A model generated the notes under the pieces. It had not been told where the DNA came from and made no database searches. It worked only from the letters and a program-made list of their open reading frames with translations. A stretch of 64,000 nucleotides of DNA from Sporosarcina sp. P34 (GTDB lineage Bacteria > Bacillota > Bacilli > Bacillales_A > Planococcaceae): the NCBI RefSeq assembly GCF_002743375.1, contig NZ_PDZC01000011.1, forward strand, positions 1 to 64,000. The letters run 5' to 3'. Shown piece by piece: positions 54,651-64,000 of the stretch (within the stretch, counting starts at the first letter, position 1; each line of letters begins with the position of its first letter). The position numbers were made by a program, and so were the translations under genes.

Positions 54651-54940
54651 GGTTTCTAACAATTTGGGTCTAATGGGTAGAAGTGTTGGAACAGCGCTTG
54701 ACCTACCTGAAAGAAAATCAACGAATTGAAAGTACTGATAACGAATTTTAGGCAAAGCAATGGGCATAGACAGGCTAACATCCTGTCTGTAGCTTCTTGC
54801 GAAAGTCATCTACCTGACCCAAAGTGGGGCCAATGGATTCTTCACTTACAATGGCTCGCAAAACACCTCTCCATGTTACACTCCACTCACTTTCAGTAAC
54901 CATCAACCACCACCATACATAGTACGCAAACGCGCATGTT
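54651..54940. other. 290-nt gap, nothing recognised
   Basis: A short stem GACAGG-N7-CCTGTC (near 54776) lacks a T-run. No credible ORF. A weak promoter (TTCAAC 54941, TATACT 54963) lies just after, 37 nt before the ABC-F start. Confidence 0.4.
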
Positions 54941-55004
54941 TTCAACTTGCCTGTATTTCAGCTATACTAACATTAGAAGCCATTTAAGAATAGGATGTGC
55001 CAGG

Positions 55005-56891
55005 ATGAGTCATTTAGTGGTAGAAAAATTAACTAAAACAGTTGGAGAAAAAACACTTTTTAAAGATGTAGCATTTAATTTAAAAAGTGGAGATAAGATT
55101 GGCTTGATCGGGATTAACGGCACGGGAAAATCTACGTTACTTTCCATAATTTCAGGGCAGGGAAGTGCGGATACGGTGACAATGGATCATCCAAATAAGT
55201 TCCGTGTGGCATACTTGCCTCAAGAACCGATTGTCAATCCGGACTTAACCGTGATGGAAGCAGTATTCGAAAGTGATGCACCTGTTATTCGTACAAATCT
55301 ACATTACGAGCATGCATTGCAATTACTAACCGAAGATCCTTTAAATGAGGAGTATCAAGAACGATATTCTTTTTATCAAAATGAAATGGATTCAACGGGC
55401 GGCTGGGATTTGAATGCCTTAGCACGTACTATATTAATGAAGCTAGGTATCGAGACATTCGATAAGAAGATGGGCGAACTATCGGGCGGTCAACTGAAGC
55501 GTGTGGCTCTCGCTAAAGTATTAATCGAACCAGCGGATTTATTGTTGTTGGACGAGCCGACGAACCATTTGGATGTCGCATCGATTCAGTGGTTGCAAGA
55601 CTTCTTGCAAAATGTTCAAGGAGCCATATTATTTGTTACACACGATCGGTATTTCTTGGATCAAGTCGCTACACATATTTACGAGTTAGCGGATAAAACA
55701 CTTTATTCGCATACTGGAAATTACGCAGATTATTTGGAGTCAAAAGCACTACGTGAAGAGATGTCGGCTGCTTCGGATCAAAAAGACCGTAATCGTTACC
55801 GCAGTGAATTGAAATGGATTCGCCGCGGTGCTAAAGCACGTTCGACGAAACAGAAAGCGCGTATTGACCGTTTTGATGAACTTCAAGCGAAAGTGAAGCG
55901 GACTGATGAGTCATTGGACTTTGAAATGGATTTGCAAACGACACGTCTTGGGAAAAAAGTGTTGGAAATCAACAATATTACGAAAAGATTTGACGATAAA
56001 GTGATATTGAATGGTTTTTCCGCTATTCTACAAGCGAAAGAACGTATTGCGATTATCGGACCGAATGGTGTAGGGAAGACGACACTTCTTCAAATGTTGG
56101 ATGGGACAACTATGCCGGACACCGGTGAAGTCGATATAGGCTCTACCGTAAAGATTGCTCATTTCCATCAACATTTGCCACCAATGAATGAAAACCAGCG
56201 GATCATTGAGTATATTCGTGAGACATCCAATGACATTGAATCAGGAGATGGAGAGCGATTGTCTGCGACACAAATGTTGGAGAGATTCTTATTTCCTTCC
56301 TCCGCACACGGTACGCCAATCGGAAAATTATCAGGTGGGGAACGTAAACGTCTATATTTATTGAAATTATTAATGGAACAGCCGAACGTATTGCTGCTGG
56401 ATGAGCCGACGAATGACTTGGATCTTGAAACGTTATCCGTTTTGGAGTCGTTTATTGATACGTTCGCTGGAGTAGTTGTGACGATTTCCCACGACCGTTT
56501 CTTCTTGGATCGAATTTCACGTAAGCTATGGATACTAGATGGTTCAGGCGAAATCGATGTACGTCTTGGTCTGTATTCAGATTATCTTGAAGAAAAGAAT
56601 ACAAAAGACGAGAAGTCACAAGCTAAAGTTGCGGTTGTTGCTCCGACACCGGCTCCAGAAGTTAAAGAAGCTAAAAAGAAAATGACATACGCGGAAAAAC
56701 GTCAGTGGGAAACTATTGAAACGGATATAGAAGGAATAGAAGAAAAAATAGCCGCGGTACAACAAAAAATGACGACTACGGGCTCAGACTATGATCAGCT
56801 CCGTCAACTAGATGAAGAACTCGTAACGCTGAACCAACAATACGAGGAACTTGTCGAGCGCTGGTCTTATTTACAGGAATTAGCCGATTAA
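55005..56891 (+). CDS. ABC-F translation factor (Uup/YfmR type)
   Basis: A 628-residue tandem ATPase without membrane segments. I start at ATG 55005 (M-S-H-L-V-V-E-K), where the first domain begins; the ORF opens 23 codons earlier in poor sequence. Walker A motifs G-I-N-G-T-G-K-S-T (near 37) and G-P-N-G-V-G-K-T-T (near 354). Signatures L-S-G-G-Q-L-K-R and L-S-G-G-E-R-K-R. The linker after the first domain is charged. The last ~70 residues form a coiled coil like Uup/YfmR. ABC-F proteins act on the ribosome. A resistance-type function is possible but not favoured, given the C-terminal coiled coil. Confidence 0.85.
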   Translation: MSHLVVEKLTKTVGEKTLFKDVAFNLKSGDKIGLIGINGTGKSTLLSIISGQGSADTVTMDHPNKFRVAYLPQEPIVNPDLTVMEAVFESDAPVIRTNLHYEHALQLLTEDPLNEEYQERYSFYQNEMDSTGGWDLNALARTILMKLGIETFDKKMGELSGGQLKRVALAKVLIEPADLLLLDEPTNHLDVASIQWLQDFLQNVQGAILFVTHDRYFLDQVATHIYELADKTLYSHTGNYADYLESKALREEMSAASDQKDRNRYRSELKWIRRGAKARSTKQKARIDRFDELQAKVKRTDESLDFEMDLQTTRLGKKVLEINNITKRFDDKVILNGFSAILQAKERIAIIGPNGVGKTTLLQMLDGTTMPDTGEVDIGSTVKIAHFHQHLPPMNENQRIIEYIRETSNDIESGDGERLSATQMLERFLFPSSAHGTPIGKLSGGERKRLYLLKLLMEQPNVLLLDEPTNDLDLETLSVLESFIDTFAGVVVTISHDRFFLDRISRKLWILDGSGEIDVRLGLYSDYLEEKNTKDEKSQAKVAVVAPTPAPEVKEAKKKMTYAEKRQWETIETDIEGIEEKIAAVQQKMTTTGSDYDQLRQLDEELVTLNQQYEELVERWSYLQELAD

Positions 56892-56912
56892 TTATATTGG
56901 AGGAGAGTTTTC

Positions 56913-58034
56913 TTGAAAATCAAATCGATTGAACCGACACCGAGTCCAAATTCTATGAAAATTATTTTAGATACTCCTTTGCCTGATGGAGTAAGTCATA
57001 ACTATAAGAAAAAAGATGAAGCGCAAGCACCTGAGCCGATTCGTTCTCTTTTGGCTATACAAGGAATTAAGGGAATCTATCACGTATTAGATTTTATGGC
57101 AGTGGAGAGAATTGGAAATGTTGCGTGGGAATCCATCCTTGCCGAAGTACGATCAGTTTTAAATGAAGACGGCGAGTCACTTGATCAAGCAAAAGAGCAA
57201 AAAATAGACGAGCATTTCGGTGAAGTCTACGTTCATGTACAGACCTATAAAGAGATTCCGTTGCAAGTGAAAGTGTTCAATAGTGATGAGGAGTCTCGAT
57301 TTGGCTTAAGTGAACGTTTCATCCAAGCTATGGAAACCGTTCACCATTCTGAAGTGGAAAACTACATTTTACTGCGGAAATGGGTAGATTACGGAATTCG
57401 TTATGGAGAATTGCAGGAAGTGGGCGAGCAAGTTGTACAAGAACTTGAAGCCGCGTATCCTGAAACACGCTTGCATGAGCTTGTGGAAAAAGCGGAAAAG
57501 GCAGACGAAGAAGCAAAAGTTCGTGGAAAGAAAGTGACACTGGCGGAATTTACTGTTCCAGAATGGGAAACGCGCTTCCGCTTATTGGATCAAATGCCAG
57601 ATCCAGACGTTTCGGATTATCCAGTCCTAACGCTTGCACTTGAAGATGAGAAGATGTCTATCCGCAGATTGGCTACAGTGTACCTTGGAATGATCGAGGA
57701 TGAAACCGTCATCCCGTTTATCGAAAAAGCACTTGAAGATAAAAGTTGGGCGGTTCGTCGTACAGCTGCAGACTGTATGAGTGACCTTGGCTATGTTGGT
57801 TTCGAATCAGCTGCAATCCGTTTATTGCAAGATAAAAACAAGTTGGTTCGTTGGCGTGCTGCTATGTTCCTCTATGAATCCGGAACAGAACGAGCATTAC
57901 CCGCACTGCACGAAGCAGAAGACGATAATGAATTTGAAGTGAAACTGCAAGTCCGTATGGCGATCGCTAGAATTGAAGTAGGCGAAGAGGCGAAAGGCTC
58001 CATTTGGCGTCAAATGACCGAAAGAACTAACTAA
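56913..58034 (+). CDS. conserved virulence factor C-type HEAT-repeat protein
   Basis: A 373-residue cytoplasmic protein starting at TTG after GGAGGAGAG, 21 nt after the ABC-F gene. Residues about 1-90 resemble an Nfu N-terminal domain (P-T-P-S-P-N-S-M-K). Residues about 240-370 contain at least three HEAT-like units (V-P-F-I-E-K-A-L-E-D-K-S-W-A-V-R and L-L-Q-D-K-N-K-L-V-R-W-R). This layout matches CvfC/YpgR of Firmicutes. No cysteine ligand for a cluster is evident in the Nfu-like part. Function unknown. Confidence 0.78.
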   Translation: MKIKSIEPTPSPNSMKIILDTPLPDGVSHNYKKKDEAQAPEPIRSLLAIQGIKGIYHVLDFMAVERIGNVAWESILAEVRSVLNEDGESLDQAKEQKIDEHFGEVYVHVQTYKEIPLQVKVFNSDEESRFGLSERFIQAMETVHHSEVENYILLRKWVDYGIRYGELQEVGEQVVQELEAAYPETRLHELVEKAEKADEEAKVRGKKVTLAEFTVPEWETRFRLLDQMPDPDVSDYPVLTLALEDEKMSIRRLATVYLGMIEDETVIPFIEKALEDKSWAVRRTAADCMSDLGYVGFESAAIRLLQDKNKLVRWRAAMFLYESGTERALPALHEAEDDNEFEVKLQVRMAIARIEVGEEAKGSIWRQMTERTN

Positions 58035-58077
58035 TTTATTAACGCCTATCGAAAGACGTTAACTATCTCGAATCCTA

Positions 58078-58105
58078 AACCTTGTCTACTCGACAAGGTT
58101 TTTTC
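58078..58105 (+). terminator. terminator of the ABC-F/CvfC unit
   Basis: A perfect AACCTTGTC / GACAAGGTT stem around TACTC, followed by TTTTTC. Confidence 0.9.
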
Positions 58106-58193
58106 TATGACTTTCAGATGAAAATGTATACTTTTGATAAGGACTAAAGGTATAATAAAGATCTGATCAAAATTTACTAGGAGGGCATATGAA

Positions 58194-60296
58194 GTGAAGA
58201 AGTCTGCAAGTATTGCGATGAAACTTTCAAGACTAATTATCGTATTATTTTTATCACTATTTTTGGTATACTCAGTTGTTACTAGTTTCATGTTACATAA
58301 GCAAAGCATTAAAGATGCTGAGGAATTTGCGTTGGAAAGTGCAAATAAAAATTCACTCATTCTTAGTGCGAAATTCAATGAAACGAATGACATGTTACGC
58401 ACTACAAGTCACATATTGGAAACATTACAAGCGACAGGTGATATGAAACCGGAGGAAATTATTCGGATCATTAAAAACAATTTGAAGAAAAATGAGGATG
58501 CTACTGGAATGGCGGCAGTCATTAATCAGTCCGCATTCGCTGAAGGGGAAGTCATACCAAAGAACTTGCTAGATGAAAATCAGCAATTCATTCCATATAT
58601 CTTTAAGCAAGACAATACTACTGATGTAGAACCATTAAGTGGTATGGATGATTCAACAGCGAATAGTTGGTATACCGTTCCGAAAAATGAAGCACGTGCG
58701 ATTTTAACAGAACCTTACTCTTACGAAACAAATGGTAAAACCATTCTCATGACTACTATTTCCGTTCCGATGGTAGATGCATCAGGAAATTATTTTGGTT
58801 TGTTAACTACAGATATATCCATAGATTTCTTGACTGATATGGTGAAGACGATTCAACCAAAAGGCGGCTATGCTTCTATTATTACAGACGCTGGATATAT
58901 TACGGCGAACAGTCTAAAGCCTGAACTAAACAATAGCAATATGGCAGATGCAATCGATTGGAATGCTGCTAAAGTACATATTGATCAAGGTGAATTGGCA
59001 AGTATGTATGTAGATTCTCAGAGTCTAGGTGAACAAGCATTTAATGCCTTCTCTCCAATCAACTTAAAAGGAATCAATGAGAAATGGTCAGTACAAACTG
59101 TTACACCGAAATCTGAGATTTTGGAAACATTCACCGCTATTTTGTGGATTACAATTATATCTGCAATCGTAATTATGTTGCTGATGTCAAGCGCATCCAC
59201 GATCTTCATTTATCGACTGTTGAGGCCGTTGAAAACCCTACAGCAATCTATGCAAACCGCTGCTGCAGGTGACTTGACGATGATGGTAGATGAACAGAAA
59301 ATCCGTCACGATGAGATAGGATTAGTAACACTTGCTTACAACGATATGTTGCGCCAGACGAATGCGGCGTTACAAACCGTGCAACTGTCTTCGAGTCAGT
59401 TGAGTGCGTCATCCTCGCAGGTTACGCATGCTTTCGAGGAGCTAGTTGCCGCGAATCAAGAAGTGTCAGTAGCGACAGATGAAATTGCACAAGGCGCTTC
59501 TAAACAATCCGAAGATACGGAAGTAACGAGCCAACGAATTTCTGATTTAGCAGACCGTATGGATCATATCCACACAATGTTCATGACAATGAATCAGTTA
59601 TCTACAGACGCTTCTAAGTCTGCTGAAAATGGCATGTCGGAAGTGAAAAGTCTACGTGTTCATAACACGACAGCAAATGAAATGAATAAAAAAGTACAGC
59701 TTCAAATCCAAACATTGACTACTAAAATATCATCTATTAATCAAGTCATTGAAACATTGCATGGCATTACTGCAAGCACAAATCTTCTAGCGCTTAATGC
59801 AAGCATTGAAGCGGCTCGAGCGGGTGATAGTGGTAAAGGATTTGCGGTTGTTGCGAATGAAGTACGTCAGCTAGCGGAACAGTCCCGCAGAGAAACTGAA
59901 GTAATTCAAGAAACCGTGAAAGAAATCTTGTCAGAATCACAGCAGACAGTTGACGTCATTGAATTAAACATGAAATCCATGGACGGTCAAAATCAGTCCG
60001 TTACAGATACGGAAGAATCATTCGTACAGAACGCGGACATCATTGACCAAATTCGCCAATCCATCACGGAGTTATCCGAGAAACTTGCCGAAATGATGGA
60101 ATATAAAGATGAAGCCATTCTTGCCATCCAAAACGTCTCTGCCATTTCGGAGCAGACGGCTGCATCTTCTGAAGAAGTGAGTGCGTCAGCTGCCGCACAA
60201 CAGAGTGAATTGGAACAAGTAGCAGATTCTACAAATCAAGTGAATGAGATCGCTGGGGAATTGCGAAGTGTAGTCGATCGATTCAAATTATCGTAA
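58194..60296 (+). CDS. methyl-accepting chemotaxis protein
   Basis: A 700-residue chemoreceptor. The GTG start is 8 nt after AGGAGGG; the ATG at 58189 is in another frame and stops after two codons. Membrane helix at about 12-32, an extracellular double-Cache-like sensor (about 35-310), a second helix at about 316-340, HAMP at about 340-395 and the signalling helices with tip [16 protein letters not shown] near residue 530. The ligand is unknown. A TATAAT lies 38 nt upstream, but without a good -35. Confidence 0.92.
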   Translation: MKKSASIAMKLSRLIIVLFLSLFLVYSVVTSFMLHKQSIKDAEEFALESANKNSLILSAKFNETNDMLRTTSHILETLQATGDMKPEEIIRIIKNNLKKNEDATGMAAVINQSAFAEGEVIPKNLLDENQQFIPYIFKQDNTTDVEPLSGMDDSTANSWYTVPKNEARAILTEPYSYETNGKTILMTTISVPMVDASGNYFGLLTTDISIDFLTDMVKTIQPKGGYASIITDAGYITANSLKPELNNSNMADAIDWNAAKVHIDQGELASMYVDSQSLGEQAFNAFSPINLKGINEKWSVQTVTPKSEILETFTAILWITIISAIVIMLLMSSASTIFIYRLLRPLKTLQQSMQTAAAGDLTMMVDEQKIRHDEIGLVTLAYNDMLRQTNAALQTVQLSSSQLSASSSQVTHAFEELVAANQEVSVATDEIAQGASKQSEDTEVTSQRISDLADRMDHIHTMFMTMNQLSTDASKSAENGMSEVKSLRVHNTTANEMNKKVQLQIQTLTTKISSINQVIETLHGITASTNLLALNASIEAARAGDSGKGFAVVANEVRQLAEQSRRETEVIQETVKEILSESQQTVDVIELNMKSMDGQNQSVTDTEESFVQNADIIDQIRQSITELSEKLAEMMEYKDEAILAIQNVSAISEQTAASSEEVSASAAAQQSELEQVADSTNQVNEIAGELRSVVDRFKLS

Positions 60297-60311
60297 TTTA
60301 ATTGTGTAATC

Positions 60312-60344
60312 AGCAGAAGTGGCATAGTCCACTTCTGCTTTTTT
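60312..60344 (+). terminator. terminator of the chemoreceptor gene
   Basis: AGCAGAAGTGG and CCACTTCTGCT pair around CATAGT, then TTTTT. Confidence 0.92.
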
Positions 60345-60496
60345 GAATTGAAAGCTTTATTCTCTTTTTTGGGACTGTTTTACGCAGTACAGTTTCTGAT
60401 ATGTAAGTGTCTGCATTTCTTTTTGCTATGAAAATGCGAGAGCAAATGCAGTGACTTACGTAAACGATCCACCAATCCTTCACTCAGAAATGAATG

Positions 60497-61453
60497 TTAC
60501 GATGTGGTCCTGATATTCAAAACCGTCAACTCTTCACTATTCTTTAACAACTCAATAAACACTTGCAACGCCTTCGTTTGAAAAGGCGAGTTCGTCACGA
60601 TAGAGAAATGCCGCTTGAATGGCGTTCCTTTTATCGATAGCGTCTTCAAATCCCCATAACGCAATTCCTTTTGTATCGCCCACTGTGATAGCAAGCTTAC
60701 GCCAAGTCCCGCTTCGACAGATTCCTTAATCGGTTGCGTACTGCTGAATTGCATAATGCGCTTCGGATAAAATCCAGACTGGGAAAAGAATAATTCTGCG
60801 GCTTCTCGTGTGCCTGAACCTTCTTCGCGCAATAGCCAGATTTCATCTTCTAGTGCAGTGATCGACTGTCGTCCTTTTTTCTGAGTTAGTGGATGATTGC
60901 TAGAAGTGACGATATACATTTCATCTTCTGCAAAATCTTCATTTTGAAGCGGTGCGGCTTCCTTGAAATGTCCTTCGATCAAGCCGATGTCGAGTTGGTG
61001 AGTAATGACTAACTCCGCGATGTCTGCTGTATTTCCAATTGTGACTTGTGGTTCAATCGCCGGGTAGTCTGTGACAAGTTTAGACAGAATATGAGGCAAG
61101 ACGTATTCGCCGAAAGTATAGCTGGCCCCAATAGTGAGAGGACCGCTAGCTTTATTGCCCAAGTCATCTACTAAGTTTTGCATTTTTGAATACAAGCCCG
61201 CGATTTCTTTTGCGTGATGATAGACAATTTCTCCAGCTTGGTTGAGTCGTACGTATTTATTCGTTCGCTCAAGCAATCGTACACCAATGGATTCTTCGAA
61301 AGAACGAATATACTGACTGACAGCAGGTTGTGTCATATGCAGTTCTTCTGCTGCTCTAGAGAAGTTCTTTTGCTCGGCTACCTCAATGAATACTTGCAGT
61401 TGTTGATCGATGACGAGGCAACTCCTTTCCGTGTATATGGATTTACTTATCAT
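60497..61453 (-). CDS. LysR-family regulator (CysL-like), start uncertain
   Basis: A regulator of about 304-318 residues. The helix-turn-helix (F-S-R-A-A-E-E-L-H-M-T-Q-P-A-V-S) is near the N-terminus and the rest is the LysR effector fold. It is divergent from a YeiH-type gene, the usual partner of CysL-type regulators. The only in-frame standard start is ATG 61453, which has no ribosome binding site and overlaps a LysR-type palindrome. A good site, GAAAGGAG (61422-61429), precedes CTC, GTC and ATC codons but no standard start, and the TTG beside it is out of frame. The true start may be the ATC at 61411, or the sequence may carry an error. Confidence 0.83.
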   Translation of the reverse strand: MISKSIYTERSCLVIDQQLQVFIEVAEQKNFSRAAEELHMTQPAVSQYIRSFEESIGVRLLERTNKYVRLNQAGEIVYHHAKEIAGLYSKMQNLVDDLGNKASGPLTIGASYTFGEYVLPHILSKLVTDYPAIEPQVTIGNTADIAELVITHQLDIGLIEGHFKEAAPLQNEDFAEDEMYIVTSSNHPLTQKKGRQSITALEDEIWLLREEGSGTREAAELFFSQSGFYPKRIMQFSSTQPIKESVEAGLGVSLLSQWAIQKELRYGDLKTLSIKGTPFKRHFSIVTNSPFQTKALQVFIELLKNSEELTVLNIRTTS

Positions 61454-61471
61454 AGCTATTATAAATAGTTA
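61453..61471. promoter_or_regulatory. LysR-type operator
   Basis: TAGCTATT-ATA-AATAGTTA is an interrupted palindrome (one mismatch) of the T-N11-A type between the divergent lysR-like and yeiH-like genes. TATACT (61496-61501) could be the -10 of the transporter. Confidence 0.65.
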
Positions 61472-61520
61472 TTTCTCTTATAGCCAGCTGTTTTCTATAC
61501 TAGTACTAGGGGGTGTCATC

Positions 61521-62552
61521 ATGATTTATTCGAATATGACTCCAGAACAGCATGCACTACAACATCCATCTAAATGGAAAACATGGACCGGTGGAATAGC
61601 TTTTACATTTTTTATTGCATTTATAGGGTATGTATTAGCAAAAGTACCAGGTTTCGATCAGATCGGACAAATGGCCTGCGCAATCATAATCGCGGTAGCA
61701 TACCGTCATTTTTTTGGCTATCCTGAAATGATTCGAAGTGGAATTGCTTTCTCGTCCAAGCATTTACTTCGCACAGCCATTATTTTATACGGTTTGAAAT
61801 TAAATATAAATACCGTCTTAAGCGACGGGCTCGGCTTACTTGCTCGAGATGTAGGTGTAATCATTTTCGCGATATTCATGACCATTTGGCTCGCCAAAGT
61901 TTTTAAAGCAGATAAAAACATCTCCCTGCTTTTAGGTGTCGGGACAGGAGTCTGCGGTGCGGCGGCCATTGCAGCAGTGGCACCGATTATTAAAGCAAAA
62001 GATGAGGACACGGCAATAGGTGTAGGAATCATTGCCTTAATGGGTACAGTGTTTGCGATTGGTTACACGATTTTACGACCCATTCTTCCACTCGATTCAA
62101 TCGAGTACGGAATGTGGGCAGGTATCAGTTTGCATGAAGTTGCGCATGTAGCTTTAGCGGGTGCACCGGCAGGAGAAGATGGCTTAGCGATTGCCTTATT
62201 GGCTAAACTTGGTCGAGTATTTCTATTGGTGCCACTATGCTTCATCTTCATTGCTATCATGAAACGTAAGCATGCAGACGAAACGGGCGCTAAAATTGAA
62301 TTTCCATGGTTCCTCGTCGGCTTTATCATTCTAAGTATTTTAGGAAGCTATGTGTTCGGTCAATCCATACCTGTCTCAGATTACGCAATGGAAGGCGTCT
62401 TTACACTGACCACATGGTTACTAACAGCAGCCATGGTTGGGCTTGGTCTAAACGTCAGTCTACGTGATGTAAAAGACCGCGCGATGCGTCCACTTGCCGC
62501 TATGACAGTCACATCCATACTATTATCCGTCATCGCCTATTTCATTATTTAA
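61521..62552 (+). CDS. YeiH-family putative sulfate/sulfite-type exporter
   Basis: A 343-residue membrane protein with about ten segments. ATG 61521 follows AGGGGGTG; the ORF opens 37 codons earlier through the divergent promoter. Motifs: R-T-A-I-I-L-Y-G-L-K-L near residue 85, G-V-C-G-A-A-A-I-A-A near 147, I-S-L-H-E-V-A-H-V near 205, and G-L-N-V-S-L near 315. This is UPF0324/YeiH. A role in sulfur anion export is proposed for the family and fits the CysL-like neighbour, but is unproven. Confidence 0.85.
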   Translation: MIYSNMTPEQHALQHPSKWKTWTGGIAFTFFIAFIGYVLAKVPGFDQIGQMACAIIIAVAYRHFFGYPEMIRSGIAFSSKHLLRTAIILYGLKLNINTVLSDGLGLLARDVGVIIFAIFMTIWLAKVFKADKNISLLLGVGTGVCGAAAIAAVAPIIKAKDEDTAIGVGIIALMGTVFAIGYTILRPILPLDSIEYGMWAGISLHEVAHVALAGAPAGEDGLAIALLAKLGRVFLLVPLCFIFIAIMKRKHADETGAKIEFPWFLVGFIILSILGSYVFGQSIPVSDYAMEGVFTLTTWLLTAAMVGLGLNVSLRDVKDRAMRPLAAMTVTSILLSVIAYFII

Positions 62553-62566
62553 TACACTATACCGAT

Positions 62567-62609
62567 AAAAAGTCAGTCTGCGAATAACTATTTCGTAGGT
62601 TGGCTTTTT
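62567..62609. terminator. bidirectional terminator, 18-bp stem with G-U pairs
   Basis: Arms starting AAAAAG and ending CTTTTT pair across 18 positions, including several G-U, around TAACTAT. Confidence 0.8.
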
Positions 62610-62671
62610 CGTTGTGTATTCTTTCCATAACTAGCAATCAATAAAAATTCCATAAAACACGTCTGAACTAG

Positions 62672-62728
62672 TTGACTTTATTTAGTCCACCCCCTAAACT
62701 ATTCATTATTGGTTTAGGGGGTGGACTA
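62672..62728 (+). promoter_or_regulatory. marR promoter with 17-bp perfect inverted repeat
   Basis: TTGACT (62672-62677) and TAAACT (62696-62701) may form the promoter. Arms 62683-62699 and 62712-62728 (TAGTCCACCCCCTAAAC and complement) are perfect. The right arm contains AGGGGGTGG, the ribosome binding site of the MarR gene. It could be a MarR operator, a translational hairpin, or both. Confidence 0.7.
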
Positions 62729-62730
62729 CT

Positions 62731-63177
62731 TTGAGAAATCAGCTTCAAGAAGCAGTAGAACTATTTGAAGAAGTCATGATCTACGGTACAGAGCATGTCG
62801 TGAAAAACTTGGACGTTCCAATATGGAAAGATTACTCACCAGAACAAATTCACGTACTGAAAATACTATCTGCCTACGGTCAGCTATCCAGTGGACAACT
62901 GGCGGAGATTCAAGGCGTACATAAAAGTGCCATTTCGAGTCGTCTCAAAAAACTAGTCGAAAAAGATCTTGTACAGTCTGAAAAAGACGTGAAAGATCAG
63001 CGGATGAATCGAATATCACTAACCGAAAAAGGACATGAAGTACTATCGATTTCAAATGCTGCAATAAATGAAAGCATCGAAAACTTGTTGAAAGATCAAA
63101 TCGATGAACAGGAGCTTGAACAATTCATCAAGACATTCCGTAAGCTGAAATCAATTTTAGTCACAAAGGAGAGATAA
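62731..63177 (+). CDS. MarR-family regulator
   Basis: A 148-residue winged-helix protein with a TTG start just after the hairpin arm that holds its ribosome binding site. Seen: L-S-S-G-Q-L-A-E-I-Q-G-V-H-K-S-A-I-S-S-R as the recognition helix region (about 50-70), then the wing (E-K-D-V-K-D-Q-R-M-N-R). It lies 3 nt from the MMPL gene, so it probably represses its own operon and responds to a compound the pump exports. Confidence 0.9.
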   Translation: MRNQLQEAVELFEEVMIYGTEHVVKNLDVPIWKDYSPEQIHVLKILSAYGQLSSGQLAEIQGVHKSAISSRLKKLVEKDLVQSEKDVKDQRMNRISLTEKGHEVLSISNAAINESIENLLKDQIDEQELEQFIKTFRKLKSILVTKER

Positions 63178-63180
63178 GGC

Positions 63181-64000
63181 GTGAAAACGATTTTAAAATT
63201 CAAATGGCCTATTGCGATCGGTATCGTGATACTGACTGCTGTTTTATTTATACTAGCACCTGACTTGGCAAAGCAGGCGGAAAAAGCAGGTTCTTTCCAA
63301 TTGCTAGATTCGGCAGATTCCCAGAAGGCTGCAAAAATGCTAGAAGATGCGGGACAAGCGGATGAAACCATTTCGCTCGTCTATGATCTTGAAAAACCGG
63401 CAGACAAAGCAAAAAAACAGGAAATTTCCGCAATTGCCAAAGAAATTCGAGATGCCAGTAACATTGTAACGGAGGTTTTAGATCCGTTTGAAAGTGAAGA
63501 AATGAAAGATCAGCTCGTTTCTAAAGATCAAAAAACTGTATTGCTCCCCATAGTGGTAGACGGTACAGATGATGAAATTATTCAATTGGCTAAAAAAATA
63601 AAAAGAGATATCGTATCTACAGAAGACAAAGTGTATATGACAGGCGAAGTAATTATCAATAATGACGTAAATGAAAGTGCGCAAGAAGGACTAAAAAAGA
63701 CAGAGATTATTACGGTGGTGTTGATTTTTGCTTTATTACTCATTGTGTTTCGCTCGATTATCACACCATTCGTTCCGTTAGTCGCAGTAGGAATCGCTTA
63801 CTTATTAAGTCAGTCATTTGTAGCGTTCTTCATCGACTGGTTTGGGTTCCCGGTTTCGAACTATACCCAAATATTTTTAGTCGCGATATTATTCGGTCTT
63901 GGAACAGATTATTGTATTCTGTTATTAAGTCGGTATAAAGAAGAATTACTAGCTGGACATGAAGTAGAAGAAGCAATTATCAACACGTATAGAACAGCTG
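63181..64000 (+). CDS. MMPL/RND-family transporter, cut by right edge
   Basis: The first 273 codons are in the window. GTG 63181 follows AAAGGAGAG. An N-terminal membrane helix, a soluble extracellular domain (about residues 30-170), then a cluster of membrane segments ending in G-L-G-T-D-Y-C-I-L-L-L-S-R, the MMPL signature. Residues after this lie beyond the edge. Pairing with MarR resembles the YdgG/YdgH arrangement of B. subtilis. The substrate is unknown. Confidence 0.88.
   Translation, partial: MKTILKFKWPIAIGIVILTAVLFILAPDLAKQAEKAGSFQLLDSADSQKAAKMLEDAGQADETISLVYDLEKPADKAKKQEISAIAKEIRDASNIVTEVLDPFESEEMKDQLVSKDQKTVLLPIVVDGTDDEIIQLAKKIKRDIVSTEDKVYMTGEVIINNDVNESAQEGLKKTEIITVVLIFALLLIVFRSIITPFVPLVAVGIAYLLSQSFVAFFIDWFGFPVSNYTQIFLVAILFGLGTDYCILLLSRYKEELLAGHEVEEAIINTYRTA

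Overview
The window looks like chromosomal DNA of a Gram-positive Bacillales bacterium. The Planococcaceae, and Sporosarcina-like organisms in particular, are my best guess. This rests on strong AGGAGG-type ribosome binding sites, frequent TTG and GTG starts, Rho-independent terminators with T-runs, and B. subtilis-like genes (rbsRKDACB, ald, rocB, fetAB, a YfmR/Uup-type ABC-F protein, a PucR-type regulator). The taxonomic call is an inference from gene content. I saw no rRNA, tRNA, CRISPR array, transposase or phage module.

Layout. (1) 0-8 kb: a NERD-domain protein, a GRAM-like protein, then a complete ribose operon rbsR-K-D-A-C-B. (2) 8.3-21.6 kb: a catabolic island. It holds an M20 carbamoylase-type amidohydrolase, two sodium:solute symporters each preceded by a tiny membrane protein, a YtcJ-like amidohydrolase, a PucR-type regulator, a (methyl)malonate-semialdehyde dehydrogenase, an omega-amino acid:pyruvate aminotransferase and alanine dehydrogenase. 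Together they read as uptake of an N-carbamoyl or ureido compound, release of beta-alanine (or a relative), transamination onto pyruvate, oxidation of the semialdehyde to acyl-CoA, and recycling of alanine to pyruvate plus ammonia. (3) 21.7-39.3 kb: an unusual run of eight exported proteins, interrupted only by a thioredoxin-reductase-like flavoprotein. They share a C- or N-terminal Ig-like module with a W-x-I-x-F-N/S-K signature. They carry a glucosaminidase, beta-solenoids, a seven-bladed RCC1 propeller, a vWA domain without its metal site, Ig-like arrays, and a cohesin-like/dockerin-like pair. None shows an LPXTG or SLH anchor. This is the best candidate for an undescribed multi-protein surface assembly. 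(4) 39.4-49 kb: a PfkB-type kinase, a membrane-tethered trypsin-like protease with a zinc ribbon, a CBS protein, fetAB, and a Fur-boxed heme uptake operon (binding lipoprotein, permease, ATPase, ankyrin protein, IsdG-type monooxygenase). (5) 50.3-64 kb: a YjiH-family transporter, DinB-like protein, rocB, ABC-F ATPase, a CvfC-type HEAT protein, a chemoreceptor, a divergent LysR/YeiH pair, and a MarR-MMPL pair cut by the right edge.

Running through the window is a second unusual feature. Five arrays of a 21-nt tandem unit (core CGCTCWAT, or its relative CGCGCTAW) sit at about 1-236, 2050-2122, 7939-8105, 40384-40690 and 49353-50250, roughly 80 units in all. They lie outside genes. Most units are exactly 21 nt, two turns of B-DNA, so the cores would face the same side of the helix. 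This also keeps a seven-codon R-S-I-like reading frame open, which makes gene finders call false ORFs. I regard these arrays and the surface cluster as the two things most worth following up.
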